From Oenanthe sinensis (Eukaryota; Streptophyta; Magnoliopsida; Apiales; Apiaceae): a stretch of 64,000 nucleotides of DNA. Location of the stretch: positions 2,671,001 to 2,735,000 of the forward strand of contig CM053804.1 of the NCBI GenBank assembly GCA_028671895.1, given 5' to 3'. The notes beneath the pieces are model-generated. The model ran no database searches and was not told the DNA's origin. It saw only the letters and a list, made by a program, of their open reading frames with translations. Shown piece by piece: positions 13,901 through 26,802 of the stretch (its first letter is position 1; each line of letters opens with the position of its first letter). The position numbers and the translations under genes are program-made.

Positions 13901-16900
13901 TGTAAAAGAATATAGAAGATATAACAAGTTCAAGTACCCAACTAGAGAGCAGTAGTTAAACCGAAGTATGTTTGAAGAATCGAGGGGAAATCGTTTAATA
14001 CAAGAGAAATGATATAACATGTCAAAGAAAGCAAATTTTTCTTGCATATAAATGTGCCAGTGTGGATATTATGAAAAGAGGAGAGAATGAAAGGTTGTGA
14101 TATACCTTTTATTATTGTTTCCAACAGAACTGGGCATATGGTGTTGGAAAAAATATGTGAAGCCCTCTCTAAATGAATATCAGCATTATCCTTCCAAAAG
14201 AACTTTAAACATGGCATGTCACAACCTTTACTTTCAGTTGTTTGCCGGAAAGAACAAAATTGACTGCAATACATAAAAGCATGATCAAAGAACAAATAAA
14301 ACTTGTTATTGTTATATGCGGTATAATATTAATAACAATTCCTGTCTTAGGGAAGATGACACATTTGAATTGTCACCAGAGAGAAAGGGAAGAGAGAGTA
14401 AAAGCTATACAGACAAGTTCGCAAAAATTAAATGCAAAATAAATGCCAAGATAACTTTCATATTTTAAATATGGATAAAAAGAAACAAACCTGACGGATA
14501 AACCGATCCTGCTAAATAGATTCCCAACTCTTCCTTTCTTTTTCTTTGGAAAATTGTGCAGAGTATCTTGACATTTGTCCAAAACGTCATCGATACTTAC
14601 ATTTGAATCTTTCATTAAGAGCTGTTTGATATTTTGAAAAACCAATTTAATCCAGATAAGCATCATATAAAATAATACATTATTTACAAAATTCCAGGCC
14701 AACCTCATCTAGATGAAAATGACCAACAAGGCCTGCATCAATTCTGGCACTACCGAAGTCAGTTTGTTGTGAGTTATACCTGTAAGAACATAAGAGTTTT
14801 CAGGAGACACCTCAGCAATGAAGGTTCATTGATATTGCTTTAAGGACTTCTCGTACATTATTATCCATATATAACCGTATAAAAATATAAATACTGGTGA
14901 AAAGATATCACCGTATGAATCAATGGCGCAAAGCAATCACAATAATAACTAACGCATTAGTTCAACACATTAAATATAGATGAGATGACATGTTAACAAA
15001 TGTACATATCATTGGTAGAAATGGTAATATGATATAGCAAAAGCAGTTCAAAGTGTCATGTACCAAGAGGTCCAAGATTTGGCTAAAGAGAGAAGAAAAA
15101 ATCTTGTTTCCTTGATGTTCATAGATTATGAAATTGACAAGTCCGAGAGACCGTAAACTATTACAAACCGGTTCAATCAAAAGACATATTATGATAGGAG
15201 AGAATCAGGGAAAGCAACAACATACTCAATTAGGAACTCGACTGCAGCATCCTTTAGACTTATTCTTTTTAATTGCTTTTTAACGATATATGCCGCATTT
15301 TCCCCACAATGTTTTCTTCCACAATCACAGTCATTCAAATATAATATCACTCGACGATCAACTTCGTCATTCTTAAATTTGGCTCCACAAAGCAGTATCT
15401 CCTAAATAAAGTCATTTAAGAACAATGTTGTTTAATGTATTGAATATGACATACTTGTAAAAATTATGGAAACTTCATACAATTAAATAAACTCCATACC
15501 TTCATCATTGCCCACGAGTTGTTACTACTGGGAGAAGAATCAAGAACTGCCTTGTAGGCAGGATTTGACATAGCAGTTGCAGCTAACACACCAACTGGTT
15601 CCCCAGCTGCAAATATACTCTGTGCCAAAGTTCCTGTCTGTGTCCCGTACTCAAATTGAATAATAGAATTACTGCAGACATTCCTTACAGTTCCATCGTA
15701 ACAGATGATGACATCACGAAGGATGGCCATTAAGTTCTTGAACAATGTCCCAGGTTCAGTTAACCCCCTAGAGGAACGAACAATCACTTCTCTGCTCGAA
15801 ACTGAATGAACCATTGATTGGTAAGGGTCCAGGCCATGAATTAGACAGCCCCTTACCAACCCATATTCCTCAGCTGGGTAATTTGCAGCAGAGGGGTACT
15901 TATTTCGAAAAAGTGATGCAATGTCAGCCACCAATGTCTTCGAATAAAATTTACCTCTGTCTGAAATTTGCAAACCCAAGAATCCAACTTGCTGGACTAC
16001 CTTGCTGATAGCTGACTCACTCTTGGAGTCAATCAGGTACCCCATTGCTGATGACTTTAGAATGTGATTGGCAATTGGCACTTTTAGGCTCCTGATCTGT
16101 TTTTCCAGCTGCAAAGCTATCAGCTCGTTGTGGCTCTCTCGCATGCGATATAAAACAGAAGAATATTCTTGAATCCGGGCTTCACAATTTTGTACCATCT
16201 CTTTCGGAACATAAAAATCTTCCAATCCAACACTAAAACCTTCTGTGTATAGGTTCTCCATCAACATAGGTTGCAAGGAATCAAAAAATCTCAAAGCCTC
16301 AACTGGACCCTTCCCAAAAAAAATAGAAGTGACAACATCATTGATGATAGGCTGCATTAGATCTCTATTATAATCAACTTCTAATATTTGGCTTTGCCAG
16401 ATGTTATGTCTCTCCCCACAACAATCAAACTTAAGAGGCAGAGAAGTTTCCAATAATTGCAAAACAGTCCATAGGGAATGTTGCGCTCTCAGAAGGGCAG
16501 GGATAGGTAGAGCCCCAGAAACAAACATGGCTAGTTGTTGGCTGGCTGCCCTACCAAAAAAATACCTCTTAAACATAAGTTTAAGAGATAACACAGAATC
16601 CGTAGCCAGCTGCAAGTTCAGGTTTCCACTATGAGAGCTAAGCAACTGTTTTTCAACTGAAAAAAGCTCCAAAACCTCTGCTTTTGCTGTGAGCGACTGT
16701 GGATAGAATAAATGTATAGCATCCCCATCAAAATCAGCACTAAGTGGCGCGCAAATCAGAGGGTTAATTTTCACAGTGTGGTCGTCATGGATATAGACTG
16801 TTAATGCCTGCAGGGAATGTTTGTGGGTTGTTGGCGGTCTATTAATGAAAACAGTATCACCATCCACAATCCTTCTATGAACAACTTGTCCAGGTCTTAG

Positions 16901-19900
16901 AAATGTATGACCTTTTGAACCCTCCCTCAAAGAATATGTCGATGAACCATCCTTGTACGCTAAGCATAGTTTTTGGTCAACTAACTTTTGCAGATACATC
17001 ATGTTGTGATGATTTACTCTCTCCTCAAAAGTGATTCTCTGAGCAATTTCAAAAGGTAAACCAATTTCACCCACGCCTTTATATGGATCACCAGTTATAA
17101 TACTGCGAGAGGAAAACCCAGAGCCCTTTCTGATAAACAGTGTCCTCATTTTCTCAAGCCATACTTTTGTAGAACTGTTGCCTTCTTTTTTAATTCCAAA
17201 ACGTCCATCCACGTCACGGGATGCCTGGTAGAAAAACAATTCCCATTGAAGCATCACAAAAAATAATTTACCCCAAAGGTAGAAGAAGGAATCAAGTTTA
17301 GTTTACATTCAATTTAAGTAGTGCACACTTTATAATACACACACACACACACATTTCTCTATTGTTCTGCTATGTAAATAACGTACATTCCTCTACTGTT
17401 CTGCAGACATAGCGAAAATATAATTTAAGGTGGATAATAGAATTAATTAATAAAGCTTTAAAGAAACACAATTTATTCAATAGCAGAAAGTCCTAATGAA
17501 GTATTTCTCGCAAATTTCTCAAATTTAATTATAATATTTTAACATGACAAAAGCCATCACCTAGATATATCCACATAAGGATGCCTTGTTCTGTCATTTA
17601 ATGGAACAGATCATTAGAAAAGATCCTAGAATTAGTAGAGCATGAAAAAGATCATCTAATCTAAACCAAGCAATTCAACACAAAATCTTTTCATATTTCT
17701 TCCAACCAAACACTAAAATAAAATGGTATAGACTATCCACTAGCAAAAAATCAAATTACTGACGATGTTATCGTGGCTATTGAGAAGTGCACGTGAAAAA
17801 TGTTAACGTGTAACCAAGCACGATGGCAGAATATAATACCCAAACATAGAACTTCCAAACAGCCAGTTGACAAAAGAATAAAGTCATATTACATTTGAAA
17901 GAAAATAAAAATACTGGTTGCAGATATATCAGAATGCTCCTTTTGAGTTATTTAAGTACCTTGGCAGTACCCCTAACTTCAAGATACTGAGAAACTGCCA
18001 CTTGCAAGTCATTGGCTTCAACCTCAGTGGACTCGAAATTCTGAATCCCAGACCTTGAACTTTTAATTACATCAGCTTGCCTTAACACTTTCTTGAGGAC
18101 CGATATGGAGTGATCCTGAAGATAAAGAATGGTAACTAAGGGCGTGAATCAGATTACCATATTAGACTATAGTTGCTTAAAAAAATAAAAGTACTTACTG
18201 AAGACATGACGCTGCTTCCATCAGAGACATCTGGAACGGACAAACAATTTGGAGGAACTGGTAAATACTGTAGTATGTACCCATCTTGAGGGAAGAAGCC
18301 TTTCCCTGAAAGCTTTTTTCTAGACTCTTGAGAAATTTTTCTCAGAATTACCATGACCTGGTCATACAGGATGGAGGGAAGAGGACAGAAAAACATTAGG
18401 TGGACTCAGTCAAAAAGCAACCAAAAAAACAATTTGAACAAGAAAAGAATATAGAAGTTTCATAGGATCTAAATCTTCTAATTACAACAGTTCTGTGCAA
18501 AAACACAGATAAATTTACTCATCATCTTATCACAGATTATTAGATTACATCATGCTAAATGCAGTCCTTTATGATCCATCTTGTTAAATCAAACAACAAC
18601 ACCGGCTAAAAGTTTGTAAGAAGGAATAGAAGGATTTATCACACATGTTCAATTTCAATAATATTAAGAGGACTGTACGGTCCAACAAGAAACCGCGATA
18701 ACATAAGCTAGGGAGATAATTTTCTAACAGCACGACATCGAAACGTGATTTAAATATTGATAATTGGCTGAAGAAGTGTGTGTGTGTGTGTGTGCAAATG
18801 TGACCTTTGCATATTCGTACAAGCAAATTCAAGTGGGTCGCTTGAAATGAGAAGCTCAAAACCAGCTCACATAAAAAAATATGAGTAACATCCGAAGGCA
18901 AAAGTGCTTTTAGCTATATTTTACCAGGATACCTAATCTAACAAGTTACAGCCAATAAAATTTTACATGCAATAGACATGCAGATTAACAAGTGTAGAGT
19001 TATTCTACACAACCATCGCAACAGGGATTCCACCAACCTGTTAAAGAAAAAAAGAAAAAAGGATAGCAAAGAAACTGTAGGTTTTAAATAGCCCTTGCTC
19101 AATCTCCATTTGATATCATAACAGTCAGGAATTACTATAAATCAAATACCAACAGTTTAAAATTCATATTACAAGATGGTGAGCATCTTCGATCGAGAGT
19201 CCTAGAATCGAAGTGGTACATATCTAGTTGATGACATTAACAAGAGGGCGATAGAATCGAATTGGTACGTATCTAACATAAACAATTGCAGCAACAACAA
19301 AAAATTCCACAAAAACAGTGACTAGCTTTAAACATTCCAGAGGCATCAGGCATGACAAGCTGACAATGGGAAAGAACAATGCCCTTGGACCAGATCGAAT
19401 CAAGAAACTAGAGATATTATAAACAAACAGACAGACTCCAATAAAACTGACGCACAAACCTCTGAAGGAAGCAATGGTCGACAATGGTCATCGCCATAGC
19501 GGAAACCATATCGTTCCAGGAAATGCCAGAAGCCATTTGGGGGATGTGACCTAGATGGTATCTTCAACTGCAGGTAACATGCACCATCTGATGTTTTTTC
19601 CTCACTGATAGAGACTTGTGAAGCTTCCTATTAAACAAAAATATTTTACACATAAGCCTAGCAACTGCATTTTCCTAAGTTAATTTCACATCTCTTTGTA
19701 AGTGAATTTAGAGAAATGGGTTTGATACTTTCAATTTGCAACAAAAAAAAAATTCTATACAACACAAATAAATTGTGCATGCTATTTTGGAAATTTACAT
19801 CAATTGAACTAAACCACATTCAGATTATGTAGTTGTACTTATCCAACAGGATTAGGTTTGCCTCTGAACTTCCGATGGACCTGATCACAAGGCTAACAGT

Positions 19901-20091
19901 TCACAGTTCATAAATTAGCTTTTTGAATTCCAGAAACATACTCCATTCAGTTACAATGCCATTTAGTTTCAACTAATTCCTTGATTACTTTATATAAAGC
20001 TGCATATTATGGCGTGACTAAATACACTGTGAAATGTGAGTAACTTCTGTCAAATCATAGATCTCATAAGCACAGCATATGTATCCGCAGG

Positions 20092-20145
<54 letters not shown>

Positions 20146-21119
20146 TTTTGGGACACGTAGAAAATCATGCTTAATGCATAACTTCCTTTCACCACGAAAA
20201 AAGAATATCAGAAGAAACTTAAGTTATATCAATCAAAAAATATATAATCAAGCTATCAATTCCTTTAAATAATAATCGTTATCAAAGCATACAAGACTTC
20301 ATGTTAAATTGTTGCACACATATGTATACTATCATTTTGTTGCATCTTTCGATACCAGAGCATCCAGATGATAAATGCATTATTTAGTATTCTTCCCTTT
20401 ACACTAAAAAAACGTACTTTGTTTTTCATCTTCTTGAACATCATGTATACTTCAGCTCCGTGAGTCAGTGATATTGTTAATCACCAACGTTAGTATGATT
20501 AATATTTCACCAAGGTTCTCATATTAATGTCGACCCACTTGGATTAAATTGGGAAATCGGTGCCATAGAGTCGCACAAATTTTTTCCAAGACAAATGGAA
20601 TTGATAAGCTTCAAAGCAGTAGGCAGAAACACTTGTATATTTACAATTGTATGAAAGAAACAGAAGATAATAAAATTTACTAATTACATGCAGACAAACA
20701 TTGTTACATATGGCACTTCTCCAAGTTCACCACTCACCTCACAACAAGAGGATAACACTCTTTCAGCTACACCAACGTTCTTCGTCTGAATCTGAAAGTA
20801 AAATTTCAATGAGACAGTATGAAAACTAGAATTACAGTCATTGCAGCAAAAATATCAACCAAAATCAGAAGAGATAAATAAAACACTTAACGAGTTACAA
20901 GTCAGAGCCAAAAACAATACACTTAGATTAAATTTCCCCACAGGATAAATATTTAAATTATGCATGTCTGTTTTCCTTAAAAGGGAGTAGTAATTAGATT
21001 GCAAGTATCTACACTTTTTCATGGCTTTAACAAGTGCAGTGAGATTTCTATGTAATAAGTATATAAACAATGGTACGTCTCTTCTTAATAGACAAAGTAT
21101 TCAATCTGCAATAGACAAG

Positions 21120-21152
<33 letters not shown>

Positions 21153-21946
21153 GCCTTGTATTAGTTCTTCCTTACACGGGCATTGTTTGGATCTCACCTT
21201 TTTGTTTTTAACTTTCAAGCACTTCAGGCACAGCAAACTCAGCAGCCTCTTCAATTCAGTCACATGAGAAGGATGATATATTGGCGTTGGCAACTCAATA
21301 TATCCAAAATGTCCTGAAAATTTATATACAAACTGCATAAGCAAAGAAGCAATTATAAAACATTTTGCGCATCAATAAAGAATATAAATATATTCCCATG
21401 AAGCATACTTTCATACCTTCACATTCCCCGGCTTCAGCTGTACCACAAGATTCACACTTCCCAGACTCGAGGGGTAGACCAAGAAACGGATTTGACAGCT
21501 GACTGGCATGACTAATAGGACAGTCGCTGTTTGAGGATGTAGACTACATCACAGGAAACCAGAACAACATGTGTTATACACACACACACACATTTAATCA
21601 GAACAACTACTTCAAGTTTGAGAGGCAATGTAACCATTTCATTTTATCAAGTAGATCATTGTACAGAATACATCTTATCTATTGCTAATCTTTTCCAAGT
21701 ATAACCCTGTAGAAGCACTTTCATCGCAAGATTTTGATCTTGGCCAATAAGATAACAAAAACAATTGCATGAACATACACACACACACAGTGAAAAACAA
21801 GCATACAAATCAAGTAACTGTGCACGATAAACAGAAGATGAAAAGTTACTCACGATCTCATCCCGACTTGCCAAGCCAAATTTGATTCCAGTAATTAAGC
21901 CATCCATAATAGCTGAACACGAGTTCTCTTCTTCTTTCTCTTTCAT
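7481..21946 (-). CDS. NRPE1: Largest subunit of DNA-directed RNA polymerase V (Pol V)
   Basis: Pol V makes scaffold RNAs that recruit AGO4-siRNA complexes for RNA-directed DNA methylation in the nucleus. Exons, high to low coordinate: 21946-21854, 21543-21417, 21313-21198, 20791-20738, 19627-19460, 18357-18199, 18115-17960, 17224-15500, 15401-15226, 14779-14704, 14621-14491, 14263-14106, 13376-13102, 12137-11964, 11856-11716, 11640-10031, 8781-8667, 8131-7481. All are GT..AG and sum to 2034 aa plus TAA (Arabidopsis about 1976 aa). Features: clamp zinc motif CESC...CEGHFGYI (exons 2-3); metal-A motif DFDGD at residues 455-459; the degenerate Pol V trigger-loop region GEPVGVLAATAMSNPAYKAV; WG/GW platform (exon 16); DeCL (exons 17-18); GGW tail. 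Residues 1-31 contain a second Met (residue 14) that could also start. Pol V, not Pol IV, because of the WG platform and length. Confidence 0.96.
7973..8781 (-). other. DeCL domain of NRPE1 (two exons around a 535-bp intron)
   Basis: Encoded by 8781-8667 and the first part of 8131-7481 (about residues 1785-1871). Recognisable strings are YIVDHVFNYHPDKV, GAGIDYVMINKHSSFQDTRC, IVSTDGRKEDFSY and MREKFPDRSEAFVAKYF. DeCL (defective chloroplasts and leaves) is found in the Pol IV and Pol V largest subunits and in a plastid rRNA-processing protein, and is needed for Pol V function (family knowledge). Confidence 0.88.
10031..11640 (-). repeat. WG/GW AGO-hook platform of NRPE1 (exon 16), internally duplicated
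   Basis: A single 1610-nt exon encodes the platform. Thirteen Trp residues are next to Gly (e.g. NGWGNG, SGWD, PWGN, VWGK, SWGS, RGWS). Two tandem units carrying SGWDTMSDH and GDPWGNKVERP lie at about 11190-11400. Three units of about 65-70 aa, each with DSSNWNK and TPKPGSWG, lie at about 10300-10800. The exon ends in the conserved block LDLFTADEQELLTEIEPIVQ. Repeat turnover is typical of this fast-evolving region. Confidence 0.9.
20092..20143. repeat. Compound (TA)n(GA)n microsatellite in NRPE1 intron 4
   Basis: About 23 bp of TA followed by about 29 bp of GA in the intron between exons 4 and 5. Other simple repeats in NRPE1 introns are (TA)n at about 21130-21152, (TG)n at about 18776-18795 and (CA)n at about 17338-17354. 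These are ordinary intronic microsatellites. Confidence 0.9.
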
Positions 21947-22700
21947 AATTTACCTTAAAACATACAAAATCAACAACTCAAATTCAAGTTTTCCAAACAA
22001 AACAACAAAGACATGAACAACCACAGTAAAAACACATCACATATACTAAAAATCATACAATAGTAATTAAAAAAAAAACAATTACATAAAAAAAAACATA
22101 TCAAACAGACCCAGAATACAAACTTATGTACACATGCATTCATAAATGCAAGTAAAAACATATACCCAAATCACAAAACAGGCATAAATCACTATAAAAT
22201 CACCAAAATAAACAAGAAAAATCATTTAAAACCCCTAATTTCAAGAAATGCAAGTAAAAAAAACAAAACCCACCTCATAAAACATGCATACAATCAATCT
22301 AAACATCATAAAACAAGAAAAACACACACATACACACATACAAAAACACACATAAACAATGAAGCAAACAAAAACCCCAAAACACATATAATGCAAAATC
22401 AAAAATGTAAGCAACCCAGAAGTACCAAAATCACAAAAACACATGAAAATGTTGAAAATATCAAAAGGGGTTTGGAGAAATTAAGGGTTTTTCAAAACCC
22501 TAAAATCAGTAAAATTGCTGATCAATATAGGTGAGTTTAATCATGATTACCTCAATCAATTGCGAAAATGAAGCTCTAAAATGGGAAATCACGGTGGTAA
22601 TCAGTGAATTTGAGGGTAAAATTGTAGAGAGAGAAAGTGGGTTTTAGAGAGAGAGAGAGTGAAGGAGAAGAAGGGGGGTTTGTAATTTGTAAAAAAGACC
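21947..22700 (-). promoter_or_regulatory. NRPE1 5' UTR with a leader intron, and proximal promoter
   Basis: On the - strand a donor at 22550/22549 (GAG|GTAATC) and an acceptor at 21955/21954 (TTTAAG|GTAAAT) define a likely 597-bp leader intron just upstream of the start codon. The putative first non-coding exon (22551 to about 22680) is CT-rich on the coding strand (GA-repeats on +), which is usual for plant leaders. The transcription start is not fixed. Confidence 0.55.
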
Positions 22701-24344
22701 GACTGCATGCAAAAGGAGTGCGAGTATACTTGGGAATCTGTATGTATTAGTATTTTATTTATTTATGATTAGTAGGTTGGGTTTTTTTTTTAATTTGTTT
22801 CGGTGTTAGTTTTTTTACGTGCTTTAAATTATTTTTAATTTAAATCATATTATAATCAATTAAAGTCTATCACGTGTTATTTGATAAATATTACAATATA
22901 TTGTGCATGTCTCATGTAACTTTTTTATAATATAATTTGAATTAAAAATCTTAATATGAATGTTATAAATAAATTTTAAAAGTACAAAATATATATATAT
23001 ATATATATAATAAACATTATAATATCAACTAAAATTATATTTTATATTTTATCATCAAGGTTGTGGTACATTACATAAATTAATAAATAAGTAATAAATT
23101 TTTTAAATTCTTTCTATATTAGCTTATAACGAGGTTGTTTTGTTATTTGTTTTTCCGGGTTGTGGTGAATTGAATAGAGAAATTTTCCGGTGGGATGTCG
23201 CACTTTTAGGATAGGTTGGGGCATACAGTTTGAAGTGAAGGGTAAGAAGTGAAGTGAAATAATTGTGATTAATTATTATATTTTTAATAAATATAATAAC
23301 CGTTAGGTTGTAATTGTTAATTTCTTTTTACATTATTCAAATATAATGATATTTATATATTAATATTCATAAAATTTAATGATATATTAAATAAAAATTA
23401 TAGGATAAGTATGATTATTAAAATAGAAAATATAAAATATAATGTAAGTATAATATAATATTATTCGTGAGGAGTTGTATAAAAGGATGACGATTGGTGA
23501 TAGAGTTGTATGTATGATGTATATCTTTTATAAAATTAAATTTTATCAAAATTAGATGTTTAGGATCGTTTCAATTATTAACCTAAAATTGGACGGTCAG
23601 GATTATTTTTATGATTAATATCAGTGTTTCAAAAAAAATCTCTAATTTGGTTATTATAATATATAGTATAGATAATTAATTAATAGTGTATCTCTCTATA
23701 GTAGTATATGATGATTATGTCGAAGTATAATAAATACATTTATGGAATATTTTGATGTTAATTTCTTATTTTTTAGATTAAAATGTTAACTAAAATATTA
23801 AAAATAAAAAATTTATTTCTAGATTATGAAGTTATTATTTACTATAGTAATATTAGTAAAGTTTAATTTTTGAAAATATTTTAATTGTAATATATATAAT
23901 TTACTTTTACAATAATTTTTAAAAAATGAATCAAACTCACTTAATAAATATAATTTTAATTAATGAATTTATATATCATCATCATCATGAATTAATAAAT
24001 TTATATTAAATTATAATTTATATGATATATGAATTTTAAATATTTTATTATTTATATTTAAATAATTTTTATATATATTATAGTTTTCAAATAATTAACA
24101 CATTTTAAATCATATCACACTAAAAAGCAATATGTGAAATTAATTACACAATATTTACGTAAAATTAATTATAATAATTTTCATATGAACTATAATGTTA
24201 TAGTATTTTTATCAACAAATGTTAATTTTATGGAATTCGAAATCAATGATATTGTTAAGGTAGTTATTTATATCCCATTTCATAATTTATTTCTATACTT
24301 TATAACTATTTAATTAGTGATTTATAAAAAATTATTTTACTTTT
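22701..24344. other. AT-rich intergenic DNA upstream of NRPE1
   Basis: No ORF, RNA gene or clear transposon boundary was recognised. It contains a (TA)n tract near 22988-23008 and a slightly less AT-rich patch at about 23130-23270 without coding potential. Confidence 0.5.
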
Positions 24345-24640
24345 GATACTTTTTTTTGACAAGAAATATATACTCATAGATGAGTTGTATGTACATACAA
24401 CACCGGATACAAGGAGTTTCTTTCATATCCATAAGTTTATTATCTAACCGAAAGACATGCATAGATATCTCCGAAAGTTTAGATAATAAAATCTTAAAGA
24501 CTGAGCAGAAAACACACACAAAAAAGAGAAAACGAAAAACAAATACTTATCTGGATCCCACTTTAATAGATATTGGTAAACTCCAAACCATGAAATCAGT
24601 TTGTCCGAGTAGAGGTCGTACACATAAAACCCAAACAAAA
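24345..24640 (-). repeat. Dispersed repeat, copy 1 (possible LINE/SINE 3' tail, - strand)
   Basis: Starts with a T-run followed by GACAA. It shares a series of blocks with the copy at 60661-60860: CTCATAGATGA, CCGGAT, GGA-GTTTCTTT/GGAATTTCTTT, ATC(A)TCTAAC, CATGCA(T/A)AGATAT and AATAAAATCTTAA. On the - strand the T-run is a terminal poly(A), as in a LINE or SINE end. No tRNA-like A/B boxes were recognised. Confidence 0.45.
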
Positions 24641-24960
24641 AAATAATGAGTTTCAACTCAATTATATTCTAAAGCGTTTAAGTTATACATGAAATACATA
24701 TAAAATCCTCAACATTATTACCAACCACAAGAAATTAATTGAATGAAAATATGAACTAGTATACTTTTTACATGAAAATAAAATTCTTTAACCAAAGGAG
24801 AATCCTTTGTTAACACTTAATCATTTACAAAATTGCAGTCTTCCCATCCTTCTGTAATCAAAACATCGATTAGACCTACATTATATTATTTTTGTCGAGA
24901 TGCTACTTTACATGATTTGATAAGATGTAATTTTCATAAGACACATATTTAATATAGATT

Positions 24961-25274
24961 ATCGAATTCATAAATGAATTTTTACATTAAAACTTTGAAA
25001 TATTTAATTTTATAAAATAAAATTTGGAAAAAAACCCATAATTTTTACTATATCGATAAGAAAAACTTTTTTACATAATGTAATGCATTTTTATTGTGTA
25101 GTTCTTTTAGAAAAATTATCGAATTCATGCATGGATTTTTACTTTAAAACTTTGAAATTTTTAATTTTATTAAAATAAAATTTGAAAAATCCCCATAATT
25201 TCTCCTATGTCGATAAGGAAAAACTTTTTTAATAAATGTACTGCATTTTTATTGTGTAGTCCTTTTAAGGAAAT
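24961..25274. repeat. Diverged 157-bp tandem duplication
   Basis: Copy 1 (24961-25117) and copy 2 (25118-25274) abut directly. Both start ATCGAATTCAT, and both contain TTTTAAAACTTTGAAAT-like and CATTTTTATTGTGTAGT blocks at the same offsets. Divergence is roughly 10-15%, so it is old. No coding content. Confidence 0.8.
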
Positions 25275-26410
25275 TAAAATAATATTAAAATTAATTCTAA
25301 CCGCCTACTAATTATTATATATTGATTTAAATTTAGGTTGCATTATACATACAGATGATGTAGATACGAATTTAGCAACAAAAAAAAAAGATTTCTTATA
25401 CCTAACCAATATTTAATAACATTGGCTACCCATGACATGCCCGTGGATGTCCATGGCTACCGTTTATAATATAAACTTGTACTTCTCTGTGCTTTTGTTG
25501 CTTTTGAAACCAAACCATTGAATCTCCAGAAGACAGTATGAATTACAACCGCCAAATTATATGAGAGAAAACAACCAATGTATATTATACCACATATAGA
25601 AGCTCCTCTCAATACAGAAACAAGTTGCTTACTGATGAAAGATTGAACCAGATAAACAACATCGGGGTCAACAACTTTCATGTATCAGTAACGTTTATCA
25701 GATAGAAAAATTTTACACATAGCAATAAGAATCTTCTAGGCAAATTTCATGTATTACTATCTTACAACTATGTAGCATCCTTTTAAACTAAATTTTTAAG
25801 GAAGCCTATTTATATAATTCAGAACAAAACAGATTTGCAAAATGAAAAAATTATAAAACATCGCAAAATGGTCCTCTTAAATTGAGATTAAAATTAGATA
25901 TCTATTTGTCGTATGAAAATTATCCTAACAGCAGGTTTCATTCGATGCTTGGTAAAAGATGAAGTGTTTAAAACTTCCATTCATTTGATCCAAAAAAAGT
26001 TATATAGAGTTTTAGCATAAACATTCAAGTTTAAAAAATGACATTTAATATTTATAGATATGGTACCTTTGGATAACTAACATGTAGTGCACATAGTTAA
26101 TGGACTCAACTTTAATCTTAAATTTCTTCCATGTTTGCCCTATACATGCCATATTTAAAACACAAGAGAATTTCATAGATTGATAATAAGGTTCACCTAT
26201 ACGATTCCATAGAAAACCACAAACTCCAAATCAAACATATAAATAAAATTACAACTAAAGTATGTCTAAATCTATAAACTAATAATAAGGTTTACCTATA
26301 TGATTCATTATACTTGGATACATATTATACAAAACCAAGTTCACATTCATGCAATAACATTTAACACAATAGTTTACAAAGAGCTTATAATGATAATATT
26401 CGGATGGCGC
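25275..26410. other. AT-rich DNA downstream of the kinase fossil
   Basis: No gene recognised. A 74-codon open frame on the - strand (25681-25457) is more protein-like than its surroundings, but I could not assign it and it does not match the next kinase exon expected downstream of 26411. It is left unassigned. Confidence 0.4.
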
Positions 26411-26571
26411 GATAATATTCGAATGGTGCAACCGAAAGAGGAGAGCAACCTTAGAAGTAAACTGTTCTTCAAGAACTGCAGCCAAATCTTGATCCTCTTT
26501 AGACTGACTAATGAGCTTAATAGCCGTATCTCTCTGCTTATACAGCCATAAATCCTACTATGTCTACCCAA
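26411..26571 (-). pseudogene. Exon fossil of a Raf-like (MAP3K-type) protein kinase
   Basis: On the - strand a short frame reads GRHSRIYG. After a one-base frame change at the TATGG it continues LYKQRDTAIKLIS and then DLAAVLEEQFTSKVALLFRL. This is the glycine-loop (GxHSxIYxG), the ATP-lysine (AIK) and the helix-C region of plant Raf-like kinases, which carry EKQFxSEVALLxRLxHPNII. Homology stops at NII, the usual exon end in that family; the next exons were not found. The frameshift and missing remainder mark it as dead. Kinase identity is confident; the subgroup is not. Confidence 0.75.
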
Positions 26572-26802
26572 AGCACAAGAAGATTTTAAATAATTAGAAC
26601 AGGAGACAGCTCTCTTGTATTCACCTAAAATAACCTCCTCTCTAGCTTACCATTATTTAAAATTTATTTGAACCAGTTAAAATTCTTTATAGTTAATAAA
26701 TCAAGAATATATATAAAAACTCTTTTAAACATTTAATCAAGCACTTGGACTGCAAGAATTTAAAAGTAAAGAGAGATATGACATCTGGACAATCAACATC
26801 CC

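Noticed and set aside
15814..16634. + strand ORFs inside NRPE1 exon 8
   Set aside because: Antisense to the catalytic core exon; no protein similarity.
25457..25681. 74-codon - strand ORF as the next exon of the kinase fossil
   Set aside because: It does not resemble the kinase segment expected after NII and has no supporting splice context.
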